A stretch of 64,000 nt of DNA from CAWJLE01 sp963843645 (GTDB lineage: Bacteria > Chloroflexota > Anaerolineae > DAOTYC01), in NCBI GenBank assembly GCA_963843645.1, contig CAWJLE010000001.1, forward strand, positions 744,001-808,000, written 5' to 3'. Below, one piece after another: positions 8,108 to 18,162 of this stretch. The position numbers and the translations under genes were made by a program. Positions within the stretch are counted from its first letter, which is position 1; each line of letters starts with the position of its first letter. Below the pieces are notes generated by a model. That model saw only the letters and a list, made by a program, of their open reading frames with translations. It had not been told where the DNA came from and did no database searches.

Positions 8108-9135
8108 TCACTTAACCACACTCGACATGTCTGTGTACCAGCCGGCGCCGTCACCTTCCATGCTCAGCGACTTCACGGGCTGGCCTTCGGCGAAAGTCAG
8201 CGTCTTCAAGTCCAGCGCCCGGCACGAGGTGTTGAGCAGCGTTTCGTAGTAAAAGACCAGGTTCTTGTGGTCCCTCACGACAGTCCACTCGGTATACGAA
8301 CTGCCGTCGGGCACGTATGAATTTCCCTCGCCGGGAACGGAACTGGCGCGGCCCATGACGTAGAAAGCGAACTGGACTGCCTCGCGGACGGATTTGGGCT
8401 TCGGCAGCGACTGCGTGAGCTCGGTCAGCAGCACGAACCGCGGTCCTGACGCCGTGCCGACCGGGAGCATTCCCATGTCCTCCTGATTCGCCTTATGGTA
8501 GGCCGCGTCTGTCAAATGCCAGTCGAACGTCGGTGAGTTGGTCAGCACGCCCGCCGGGTTATCGTAGGTCTTCGTCTCGCCTTCAATGAATTCCACGACG
8601 AGGTGGTTGCCAAGCGCGTCGTGGATGGCGAGGTGAAACGGCGGCACCATACCGATTTCCTTCGACGACTCGCCCCAAACGGTCACGGTCTGGAGCCCGG
8701 CTTTGACCTCGGGCACGGTCGCGAAATTTCCGAGAACCCAGGCGCCCACGTCCTGCACAGAGAGCGCGTTGTCAGCAGCTGCCGGCTCAGCGTAGCGGGT
8801 CTCGTCGAGCCAGAGCGCGCCAATCGACAACCCCTTCTCGTTCATTCCGTCGCAGTACCTGTCCAGGTCGAGGGCGTTGACCCCGACGAAGCCGTACTTG
8901 TGGTCCAGCTCAAGCCCGGGGTGCCGTTGGGCGCGCTGCTGGTCAGCTCCTGTCCGCGGGGAACGATCTTCAGGTCCGATTTCAGGTCAATGTTGAAATC
9001 CATCGTACGCGCGGAAATGATGATGTCCTGGTTGTCGCCTATGGCAATGTCCGAGCAGGCGTAAGCGAGGCCCGGGCCGACGGCCAGCGCCATCAGACAG
9101 ACGACGAGCAGCCAATTCAAACGTACTGTGTTCAT
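8108..9135 (-). CDS. Secreted choloylglycine-hydrolase-family Cys Ntn-hydrolase (one frameshift)
   Basis: Linear-amide C-N hydrolase family (bile-salt hydrolase / penicillin V acylase fold). ATG 9135 follows AAGGAGGAAGG. A signal peptide (LLVVCLMALAVGPGLAYA) ends exactly at the nucleophile, CSDIAIGDN, so signal peptidase would expose the catalytic N-terminal Cys. ISARTMDFNIDL supplies the conserved Arg and Asp. The frame breaks near 8915-8925 in a C/G run; adding one base restores TPGLELDHKYGFVGVNALDL and the rest to MEGDGAGWYTDM near 8108. Indel error is more likely than decay because both halves are well conserved. The substrate (bile salts, N-acyl-homoserine lactones or other amides) cannot be told. 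Confidence 0.82.
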
Positions 9136-9218
9136 GATCCTTCCTCCTTCATGAGCATGAAATAGAGGTGGCGGTCCATTGTCGCAGACCGGTCTCACGT
9201 CGTTCCCTCCGAGTTGCC

Positions 9219-12200
9219 TCAATTGTTCGGGCTGTCCGTGTCGCTCAGCACGGCCGTAGCCGTCACGGCGAGGGTCGGTGCCGGCGTCGCGCTTGCGCTG
9301 ACCAGGCCGCCCGCCCAGTCGGCGTGTTGATTCTTCATCATGAGCGGGAAGAACAGGATTCCACCGTGGAACTCGTATGCGCCGATGTCGACGCGCGGAC
9401 CAAAGGGACGGTGATAGCCGTCCGCGTCGTGCGGAGGCGCCGGTGGGACGCCTGCCGGGTCTCCGGCATCCCGCGCCGCGGACGTGCCGCGGATGTGGTA
9501 ATCGTCCACGGCGGCATCGACGAACTGAATCGTGCCGGTGACCATGTGGTCGACCGTAACGCCGGCCGGCGGGTCATTGAATCCGGAATGGTCGAGCAAC
9601 GTATAGCCGATCCGCCCCACGGGAGGAACGCCCTCAGACGCCTTCCCGACGACGATGGCCTGATCAGCCAATACGACCGCGTTGTTGATGATGTTCACGG
9701 GCTGCCCGTATCCCGCCACGCCGATCCCGATGGCCTCGCTGTCTACGACGGTATTGTTGGCAATGAGACCACCGATGGTCGTCTCGTGCAGGGCATCTGA
9801 GGCCGCCAGGTTGTCGGCGTACCAGATCGCCCGATTGCCGACGATCACGTTGTTGGTGACGGTAAATGCCGAAACCATCGACAACATCATTCCGCCGCCC
9901 ATGCCCGTGTTCTCGGTTTCGGTGACGCGCTCCGACGCATCATTGCGCAGGACGACGTTGGCATCCAGCGTCAGTTCGTGCTCGCCCCCGGCATTGAAAG
10001 GATTGACTGTTCCGGCATGGAGGCCACCGCCGGAGGATTGGATTCCTCCTGCGCCGGCACGGTTGTGCTCTATCAGGTTGCGCTGCACCAGACTGTTTGC
10101 GATTCCCTTGCTCAACAGAATGCCCCCGCCGGAGCCAGCCACTCCGACGCTGCCGTAGTTGCCACTCACGACGTTGCCGCAGACCACGACAGCATCCCCT
10201 CCCACGATGGCGAGGCCGCCGCCGGCTCCTGAGAAATCGGTCGACGCCGCGTTATAGCTCATGACGTTGCCGCTGATGACCGCAGTCTGCAGATCTTGGC
10301 CCAACAAGCCCCCGCCGTACAGCGTATCGAGATCCGGCACCGCACCCTGCGTTGCGCCGGTGCTGCCGACGTTGCCGGTCATGGTGTTGCTAAGCACCGT
10401 GACGTTACTGAGCCGCGCGAGTGCGATCCCACCGCCCCCGCCGTAGACCCCCAGGTCGGCCGAGTTGGTCTGTAGCAACGTGGCCTGGTTCTCCTGCGCC
10501 ACGTTGTTGATGACCTGCACGCCATCGCCCTCGAACACGGCCAATCCTCCACCGGCGCTCCGCCCGACCAGCGCGCCAAGGTTGTTGACGAACGCATTGT
10601 CGCGGATCAGCGCCCGATCGACCGACTTCAGGTAGGCCCCACCGCCCGCGGCCGCCGCATTGCTGTTGCCGAACGTGCTGAGACCCCAATTGTTTTGGAA
10701 TCGGTTGCGCTCGATCCGAACGTCGGGACTGCCCAAGATCGCAAGCCCCGCCCCACGGGCGCTCAGGCCACCGGGAGAGGCCAGGTTGCCTCGAAACACG
10801 GTGCCCGCCACGACCAGGCCCGGAGCGTTCGCCGCGTACAGGCCTCCGCCATATCCGGCACCCGAATCGCTGGCAAGGTTCGTGCTCAGCGTACAACTCA
10901 GCACCTGCACTGTCGACGGCTGTGTACCGGTAATGAAGATGGCACCCCCGTAGCCCTGGTTCGCTCCCACGCTGGCCCGGTTGCCGACGAAAGAGCTGTT
11001 CTGGAGAACCGAGCTGCCGGCCGGGGCGCCACCGAGGTACAACGCCCCCCCGATGCCCGGGCCGCTCGCGCCTGCGACATTGGTCTCAAAATCGCCACCG
11101 TCGATATTCAACCCCGCATTCCAGGCTTCAATGGCGCCGCCCTGGCCGGGTGCGGCGGAGCCGCCGGCAGAGTTGCCCGTGAAGCGCGAGTCCACGAACG
11201 TCGCGCCATCTCCCCTGTCGCTGCCAATGAACCCACCGCCGCCGAATCCCGGACCGTCAGCACTGGCCGAGTTGGAGTCGAACGTCAGGTCCTTCGCGTA
11301 CAGGCCTGCATTCCAGGTAAACAGGCCTCCACCATACCCTTGTTTTCCGGAGGCGGAGGAGGCCATGTTGTGGACGAAGAGGCTGCTCCAGATCTCCGTA
11401 CCGTCGATTGGGCTCCCACCAATACAGGCCCCGCCGCCAAAACCCGGACCGGTTCGGCTCGCGACGTTGTTTTCGAACTTCACGGCGCTCAGGAACAGGG
11501 TGGCGTTCCAACTGAATAGCCCGCCGCCGCAGTCCATTTCCTCGGCAGGCGGACCGCCCAGTTTGATAATGGGCGCACTTGCCGGAGCCGTCGCGTTGAG
11601 GGAAAGACCGCTTTTCGACGGCGCCGCGATCAAGGCGGCCGCCTGCTCAAGTCTGGCGACCTGCGCTTGATAGGCTGGAGCATCCGCCGGCAACAAACCT
11701 TTCGCCCGATAGTCAGCAAGCTTTGCCCCAAGGGCAGCAAGCACGGGACCGCCATCGAGCGAGGAGGCGGTCAGGCTCCGCATCGGGGGTGCTGCGGAGG
11801 CCAAACTCGAAACGGATGGTAGATCGGTTGGGTCGCCGGGCGCGTAGCCACCCAGCGTGCTGGCGTCGCCGTTGACGATGTTGAAGTACACGATGGCCAC
11901 ACGGTCGGTGTTTACCGGTAAGGTGACGGAGATGCCGCGGCCACCGTTCGCATTCAGAGTGGTGGGACCCGCGCAGTGCTCACAATCCGGGTCCCAGCCG
12001 CCCGCCAGAGTGATCGCCTTGGTGATCTTGAGCGTCTCGGTGAAGGTGCCACTCGCCACCCAAACCGTATCCCCGTCTGTAGCCGCATCGATGCCACCCT
12101 GAATCGTCGCTCGATCGCGCGGGACGACGATCACGTTCCCTGCCGCGTGCGCCAAGGGCGGCGCCACCCACAGCCACGCACTCCACCCCGCCACGGCCGC

Positions 12201-12248
12201 CAACAGCACCACGCTCAATCCGACCCAGATACGGCGCACGAGTACCAT
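9219..12248 (-). CDS. Secreted right-handed parallel beta-helix protein
   Basis: 1009 residues from ATG 12248 (GGAGGAGGACATC upstream). It has a signal peptide (RRIWVGLSVVLLAAVAGW... AHA-AG), then the start of a beta-helix (RATIQGGIDAATDGDTVWVASG) and a long array of about 25-residue rungs rich in Asn and GGG, e.g. GGGLFTWNAGLYAKDLTFDSN. Such proteins are passive adhesins or polysaccharide-binding or -cleaving proteins; no catalytic site is evident. The end of the helix contains RVDIGAYEFHGG, as in choice-of-anchor Q proteins, followed by ILFFPLMMKN and a Thr/Ala/Pro tail. The PLMMKN type of motif is frequent near the C-terminus of secreted Chloroflexi proteins. Confidence 0.88.
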   Translation of the reverse strand: MVLVRRIWVGLSVVLLAAVAGWSAWLWVAPPLAHAAGNVIVVPRDRATIQGGIDAATDGDTVWVASGTFTETLKITKAITLAGGWDPDCEHCAGPTTLNANGGRGISVTLPVNTDRVAIVYFNIVNGDASTLGGYAPGDPTDLPSVSSLASAAPPMRSLTASSLDGGPVLAALGAKLADYRAKGLLPADAPAYQAQVARLEQAAALIAAPSKSGLSLNATAPASAPIIKLGGPPAEEMDCGGGLFSWNATLFLSAVKFENNVASRTGPGFGGGACIGGSPIDGTEIWSSLFVHNMASSASGKQGYGGGLFTWNAGLYAKDLTFDSNSASADGPGFGGGGFIGSDRGDGATFVDSRFTGNSAGGSAAPGQGGAIEAWNAGLNIDGGDFETNVAGASGPGIGGALYLGGAPAGSSVLQNSSFVGNRASVGANQGYGGAIFITGTQPSTVQVLSCTLSTNLASDSGAGYGGGLYAANAPGLVVAGTVFRGNLASPGGLSARGAGLAILGSPDVRIERNRFQNNWGLSTFGNSNAAAAGGGAYLKSVDRALIRDNAFVNNLGALVGRSAGGGLAVFEGDGVQVINNVAQENQATLLQTNSADLGVYGGGGGIALARLSNVTVLSNTMTGNVGSTGATQGAVPDLDTLYGGGLLGQDLQTAVISGNVMSYNAASTDFSGAGGGLAIVGGDAVVVCGNVVSGNYGSVGVAGSGGGILLSKGIANSLVQRNLIEHNRAGAGGIQSSGGGLHAGTVNPFNAGGEHELTLDANVVLRNDASERVTETENTGMGGGMMLSMVSAFTVTNNVIVGNRAIWYADNLAASDALHETTIGGLIANNTVVDSEAIGIGVAGYGQPVNIINNAVVLADQAIVVGKASEGVPPVGRIGYTLLDHSGFNDPPAGVTVDHMVTGTIQFVDAAVDDYHIRGTSAARDAGDPAGVPPAPPHDADGYHRPFGPRVDIGAYEFHGGILFFPLMMKNQHADWAGGLVSASATPAPTLAVTATAVLSDTDSPNN

Positions 12249-12313
12249 GATGTCCTCCTCCGAAAGGACTTGAGACGTTCGATACGATTGCGAATGATGC
12301 TGATACGTCTTAT

Positions 12314-12342
12314 ATGATACAATAACTATCATGTTACGTCAA
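12314..12342 (-). promoter_or_regulatory. Promoter of the beta-helix protein gene
   Basis: Minus-strand TTGACG at 12342-12337 and TATCAT at 12319-12314, 17-base spacer, 5' leader of about 60 bases. Confidence 0.72.
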
Positions 12343-12468
12343 AAACGATAGATGGCTCTTGCACCAAAAAGACCGAAGGCGTCGACCCACCGCTGGGGCA
12401 GCCCAGGGCGCCTGAGGATGCGACGGATTGATCAATGAGGGGTTTGGAGGCTGATGGGGATGGATTGA

Positions 12469-15201
12469 TTAGCGGACGGCGTCGGCCACCACGAGTCTGT
12501 CCTCGGCCAGCGGCGAGCCCTTCTCGTCCCTGGCCTCCAATCGAACAGAAGTGATCGGGTCGAAAAGGCCGATGGCCACGTGAAAGGGGCCAGCCGCCCC
12601 GGCAGGCAGGGCCACACGGTGCACGTCTTCGACGATCTCGCCCGGCAGCCAGTCGATCGTCGGGTAGCGGCCGCCGCACGGCACGCCATCCGCCTGAGCG
12701 ACGACCTGGCCCGTCGCGTCCAGCACGTGGACGAACACGGTGTACTCCTGGACGAGGGGCTGTCGGGCGCGCCAGTACAGCGTCACCGTCGCACCGCCGT
12801 CGCCAGCCGCCACCGCGTGGCTCACCAGCTCGATGGCATCGCCGAAGCGGACTGCGGGCGTCCGCGGCAGGTCCTCGACCCGGAGCGGGGACGCCCGCTC
12901 CACGCGCATGCCCTGCAAGAGCACGGCGTCGCCCACATCATGGCCGTTCTCGTCCAGGGCCGGCAGGCGCCGTCCGGTGCTGGGATCGTACAGCCCGGCT
13001 CGCAGCAAATACATGCCGGGCGGCAAGTCGGCCGGCAGGGTGAGCGCGTGCTCGTCCTGAGCATACATGCTGGGCGGCCACGTGGTCATGGGGATGCCGC
13101 CGGGGTGCATCGCGTCGGATTGGGCGACGGTCTTCAGGTCGGGCAGCGCATCCAGGTGAACGAAGGACCGATAGTCGGTTCCAAGGGCCGGAGTGGCCTG
13201 CCAGTAGACCCGCGCCACGATCGTTTGCCCCGGAGTCACACGATCCGAAGCCTCCAGATCGTAACCCAGGAACACGGCCTGGTCGGCCAGCCGGACCCGC
13301 GCCGGGTGCTGCACGCCCACCACCTGCCCGGGCAGAGACTGCACCCTGAACCAGCCCGTGAGCGGACGAACGCCCCCCTGCCAGACGACGAGCAGAACGA
13401 GCAGGGCGCCGATGCTCGGCCACAGCGCGGAGGGCCCGACGGGGGCCGGTGCGGCTTCCTGGGCCGCGTCCCGCGCTGCCCACTGACGGCGGAGGACGCC
13501 CCGGACGCCCAATCCCAGCAGCGCCAGAAGCGCAATCGCAGAAATCGCATCGGCCAGCACCCGCGGCAGCGTCGTGCCGAAGCTCAGCCGGACGGTATGG
13601 GTGCCGGCGGGCACGTCGAGCTCGATCAGGCCCGTCGGCGATTGGGGTCCGGCGTCCACCGGCTGGCCGTCCAGGGTGGCCTGCCAACCGGGAAACCACA
13701 GTGTATTGAACCGCGCGGTGAAGGGCCGGTCCGCCTGGAAGCGGAACCCGTTCCAGCTGTAGCCGCGACCGGTTTCCTGCACCTGCACGTCAGCCGGCAG
13801 CGACGTCCGGTCGATCTTGTCAGGCAAGCGCCCGGCCTTGTAGTCGGCGACCATCGGGGAATCTGTGGGGTGCTGCGTCGTCCACAAAGGCAGGAACTCG
13901 CCCGCGCTGGTCGTTCCGAAAGCCTTCGTGCGGAGCTCGTACGCGGTGATGTCCTTCACCTGCGCGCCGCTCAGGTCGACGAACGGCTGCTGAGGAAACA
14001 GATAGAACAGCGAAGGAATCAGAATGCCCAGCAGCGCCAGCGGCGCCCCCCAGTACCCCGAACGCCGGGGCAGAACGGCGCCGAGCAGCTTCGCTCCGGC
14101 TCCGGCGGCCAGCGCCAACGGCACAGCCGCGATGCCCAGGATGCGCCACGGAAACTCGGCGAGTTTGAGCAGCGGCACGTTTTCCCACAGCGGCGTGGAA
14201 GCAGGCAGCATCATGAACGTACAGGCGGCCAGGAGCACGACGGAGAGGACGACGAGCCAGCGCTGATGTCGCGCCAGGCCTCGCCCCCATACCGCCGCGG
14301 CCAGTCCCAGCAGAGCCAATGCGATCATGGCCCAACCCAGGCTTCGCGGCAGGTGCACGTTCACCGCGGAAAAGTCGAGGGCCGTGTACGGCGCGAACAG
14401 CTCGGGGAGGCTCAGGAAGTTCAGGCGAAAATCGAAGTGCCCCTTGGTGATCAGCGACAACTGAATCCAGCGGCTTTCGTAGAAGGCAGGAAGCCAGAAG
14501 AAAGCCGACAGGCCCAGGCCCAGCAGTCCTGTGAGAACCGCGTCGCGCAGGGGGCGGAGTCCTCGACCTCGCTGCAGGATCAGCCAGAAGACGATGTACA
14601 CCGCCAGAAGAGGCGCGAAGATCATCGCGCTGATGTTGTGGCTGAGCAGGAGTACGGCCAGGCTGATCCCTCCAACCCCGGTCCAGCGGAGACGCCCCGA
14701 CTCGATCACGTGGAAGAACGCCCACAGGATGAGCGGATACGAGGCCAGGCCCAGGAACTGGGCGTAGTTGCCCTGGATGTACAGCTCGCGCAGGCGGTAG
14801 GGCGCGTAGAGGTAGGCAGCCGCGCTGACCCAGCCGGCTTCGCGGCCCAGGGTGTCCCGCCCCAGCACGTACATGCCAATGGCCGCGATGAAGACGAAGA
14901 GGATGACCACGAGCTTCATCGCCAGCGCCAGGTCCAGGCCCAGCTGGTTCAGCACCATCATCGCCAGGTAAAGCAACGGTGGGGCAAAATCGAACAGGGG
15001 AGTGCCGTAGCCCAGGGCCAGGTTGGCCGACCAGCGCGGATAGAGCACGCCGTCCTGCCACGCCTGCTGCATGTCCACGGCGCGATAGAAATGGATCGGG
15101 CCGTCAGCGGTATTGGGCATGCCGGGCGTGAGGAGCGGCCACACCGCAAAGAGGGCCAGTAGCACAGCGACGAGCAATCCGGTATCCAATTGTCGTCTCA
15201 T
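12469..15201 (-). CDS. Large membrane protein with PTPS-related domain (GT-C-like)
   Basis: 910 residues. The N-terminal half has about eleven membrane spans and the opening pattern of PF10131-type '6-pyruvoyl-tetrahydropterin synthase related' membrane proteins (DGPIHFYRAVDMQQAW, YPRWSANLALGYGTPLFDF), which resemble GT-C glycosyltransferases. After a further span near residue 555 the C-terminal 300 residues are soluble, with repeated beta-sandwich stretches ending in YDPSTGRRLP and FDPITSVRLEARD. Probably a lipid-linked sugar transferase or glycan-assembly protein at the cell surface; donor and acceptor unknown. Its ATG overlaps the stop of the YfhO-type gene by four bases (ATGA). It is the last gene of the five-gene operon. 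Confidence 0.85.
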   Translation of the reverse strand: MRRQLDTGLLVAVLLALFAVWPLLTPGMPNTADGPIHFYRAVDMQQAWQDGVLYPRWSANLALGYGTPLFDFAPPLLYLAMMVLNQLGLDLALAMKLVVILFVFIAAIGMYVLGRDTLGREAGWVSAAAYLYAPYRLRELYIQGNYAQFLGLASYPLILWAFFHVIESGRLRWTGVGGISLAVLLLSHNISAMIFAPLLAVYIVFWLILQRGRGLRPLRDAVLTGLLGLGLSAFFWLPAFYESRWIQLSLITKGHFDFRLNFLSLPELFAPYTALDFSAVNVHLPRSLGWAMIALALLGLAAAVWGRGLARHQRWLVVLSVVLLAACTFMMLPASTPLWENVPLLKLAEFPWRILGIAAVPLALAAGAGAKLLGAVLPRRSGYWGAPLALLGILIPSLFYLFPQQPFVDLSGAQVKDITAYELRTKAFGTTSAGEFLPLWTTQHPTDSPMVADYKAGRLPDKIDRTSLPADVQVQETGRGYSWNGFRFQADRPFTARFNTLWFPGWQATLDGQPVDAGPQSPTGLIELDVPAGTHTVRLSFGTTLPRVLADAISAIALLALLGLGVRGVLRRQWAARDAAQEAAPAPVGPSALWPSIGALLVLLVVWQGGVRPLTGWFRVQSLPGQVVGVQHPARVRLADQAVFLGYDLEASDRVTPGQTIVARVYWQATPALGTDYRSFVHLDALPDLKTVAQSDAMHPGGIPMTTWPPSMYAQDEHALTLPADLPPGMYLLRAGLYDPSTGRRLPALDENGHDVGDAVLLQGMRVERASPLRVEDLPRTPAVRFGDAIELVSHAVAAGDGGATVTLYWRARQPLVQEYTVFVHVLDATGQVVAQADGVPCGGRYPTIDWLPGEIVEDVHRVALPAGAAGPFHVAIGLFDPITSVRLEARDEKGSPLAEDRLVVADAVR

Positions 15202-18162
15202 GCCTTCCGCCTCTTCCGGCGTATCGCCAATCCGATGCCGACCACGATCAGCAGCAAGGCCGTCGCGCCACTGATTTCCGCGCCGATCCTGATCACGTGT
15301 GGCCGGTAGAAGAATTCTACTCGATGTTCGCCCGCCGGCAACTCGACGGCCCGAAACATCAGGTTGGCCCTCAGGATCGGCGTGGTCTTGCCGTCCACGG
15401 TGGCTTCCCAGCAGGGGTAGTAGGAATCCGCCAAGACCAGGTAACCGTCCGCGGCGGACTGCGTATTAATCACGACGCGCTCCGGTTCGTACGTGTCCAC
15501 CTCAGCCCGGTCGCCCCCCCGCGGCGCAGCAGCGTCTCCGGCGGGCCGCACCGAGGTCACGGACGCGTCGGGGGCCGGCAGGATCACGGTACGCGCCGGA
15601 TCGAAGTCCGGCTGGCGCATGGCGTCGATCGCCGCGGCGTCGTCGCCGATCACCCGCACGTCGTGGACGACGAAGGCGCGGGGCAGGTTATCCAGGTTCT
15701 CGTAGATCTTCACGTCGCCGCTGTGAACCAGCCGAAAATGCCCGGAGGTCGACAGCAGCACCGTGCGGTTGCTCTGCGTGCGACGGTCGACCAGGCTCAG
15801 GCCGCGCAAGTCGAACTCTCCGGACGGCAGCAGGCTGCGTACCGTGACCTGCCGGATGATCCGAGGGCCGTCGAAATCGAACATCGCCACGTAGTCGTTG
15901 CCGCTGGGGTCGTCGCGCCAATGGTGGCCGACGCGGGCTGGAGCGTGCCGCACCGGCGCCGCCGAATAGTCCCCTTCGGCCGTTTCCTGACCGGCGCGGA
16001 GCACGTACCGCGCGGTCGCGCCGCGGTCGTCCACAGTCACGATCTCGGCGACCGGCGTGCCATCCGCCACGTCGGCGCAGCCCTGCAGGTAGGAGATGAC
16101 TCCCAGGGCATCTGCCGGGTCGTCCGGGACGTCTGAGGTGGCAATTTCGGGCCGGGCCTCGTTCAGGTGGGCGGTGAACTGCAGGTCGTAAAACACGTTG
16201 TCCACCCAAACGTCGTACACTTTGTCGGTGATGATGTACTTCACGTTGAGCAGAGACAACAAGCGCGAGTCCGGCACCTGCGTGAGCTGCTCGCGCAGGC
16301 GGCCGTCCGGCGAGACCAGGTCCGGCGGCAGGAACAGGCCCTCCATCTCGACGAAACGTTTGAGCGGCAGCAAACCGCCGTCGTATCCGTCGACGGCCTG
16401 CAGGCCGTAGCGGAGCGGCAGGTTGTACGCCAAAACTTCGTTCCTCTTCACCGAGATCACGTAATCGTACAGTGCGCGGGCCGACAGTTGGGGCCCGTAG
16501 ATGTCGCGGATCTGCTGCAGGTCGCCCGGGTCGTACGTGGTGTTCGAGAGGCTGATGAATCGGTGCAGGCCGGGATCGGTCAGCAGGTGGGCAGTGGCGG
16601 TGCGAAGGAACTCGTAGGCTTGAGGCGCCGTCGGGTTGTTGTACGCCAGGCCGCGGCTGGCGACGAACAGCTCCGTCAGGAGCAAGACGGCCAATCCGGC
16701 TTGCATCGCGCGCGCCGGCAGCCGCAGCCGAAACGCGGCACTGATCAGCCCCAGCTCTACTACCAGGACCGCGATCCAGATCGGGAGCATCGCCCGCGCC
16801 GGACGGACCGCCACGTACGCGAATGCGGCCAGCACGAGCAGCACTGCGACCGAGATCAGAGCGGCCGGCGCCATGCCCCTGGCCGAGAGATTCCGCCGCA
16901 GCGCGCGCGCTGCGGCGAGCACGCGCGCGCCGAAGTCCGCCTGCAGCAGAGCATCCGCTCCAAAGCCAACCAGGATGCTCAGGCCGAAATGGTACAGCAG
17001 CAGCCACCGAACGGGCGCGCGAAACAGGGCAAAACCAGGCACCAGCCGGTACAGCACGTAATAGGCCGGGTTGAACGCACCGAAGGCCAGGAACACCCCC
17101 ACGAGCGCCAGCAGGCCGAACGTGTGCCTACCATGCCGCCGGCCGAAAGCCCAGCCCGTCGCGGCCAGCAGCAGCCCCAGGATGCCCACGTAGGCCACGT
17201 ACTCGCTGAAGGACTCACCGAAGACCTGGCTCAGGTCGGATCCGTACGGCGGCAGCAGCGACTGCAGCAGGGATTGCGGGCGGAGCGAGAACGAGGCCGC
17301 CTCACGATAGGGCAGGCCGCCGCTGCGGAACGACAATCCCGACAGCTCCAGCGTCGGCAGAAGCTGGACCGCGGTCAGCAGCGCGCCGAGCGCGACGACG
17401 CCGGCAAACGAAGCCACGCGCAGCGCTGCGAGCTTCAGTGCTTCTGTGCGACAGCGGTTCGGCTCCGGGGCAGCCGTATCACCGTCATTCTGGGCGACGT
17501 TCGCCGGTCGGCCGGCCGTGATGGACGACAGGACGAGGTACAATCCCACGGATGCCAGCGAAATGTAGGTCGCCTGGGTGTGACCCGCCAGCACCATCAG
17601 AGCGACTACGACGCCGCCCAGCAGAGCCGGCCCAGGGCGGAATCGGAATGGGAACCGATTGCGGCCAGGCCTCGTCCATCAGCAGGAGGAGCAGGGGCAG
17701 CCAGGCCGTCACGTTGAGCTGATTGACGTGCTCCACCTGCGCGCCCAGGAATCCGCCCAGAGCGAACACCGCGGCGGCCAGGAAGCTGCTGAAGGCCGGC
17801 AGGCGCAGCGACCGGCGAGCGAAGGCGTACGTGAAGGCGCCGGCCAGGAAGACGTGCAGCGCAATGGACACGTTGACCAGTTGCGGCGCAGGCAGCCAGG
17901 CCAGGGCGACGTTGATCGGGTACAGCACGGCCGCCTGGATGTTGGCCAGGAAGGGCGCGCCCATGAACAGGTAGGGATTCCACAACGGCAGATGGCCGCG
18001 GCGCAGCCACTCCGACGCGTACTCGCGATACGGGTAGAAGTAGGCGAAGACGTCCAGCCCCACCAGGACCAGATTGGTCAGGAGGATCTTCCAGAAGAAA
18101 GCCACGGTCAGGGCCCCGAGGCCGAGGACGGCGAAGGCATCGCGGCGGCGGGTTCTCGTCAT
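15198..18162 (-). CDS. YfhO-family membrane protein (one frameshift)
   Basis: About 988 codons. The N-terminus TRTRRRDAFAVLGLGALTV and then DVFAYFYPYREYASEWLRRG and LPLWNPYLFMGAPFLANIQ match bacterial YfhO proteins, which are multi-span GT-C-like enzymes implicated in glycosylating lipoteichoic acid or surface glycans. A periplasmic C-terminal domain ends with a span (GATALLLIVVGIGLAI). The reading frame shifts near 17620-17640 (VPIPI to RPGPALLGGVVVALMVLAGH); the two parts join without loss, so an indel error is likely. ATG 18162 follows GAGGAG. It overlaps both neighbours by ATGA (after frame repair of the upstream gene). Confidence 0.85.

Noticed and set aside
12580..15162. 860-codon open frame on the plus strand
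   Set aside because: Antisense shadow of the PTPS-related membrane protein in GC-rich DNA; the translation is Arg/Gln/His-rich and shows no domain.
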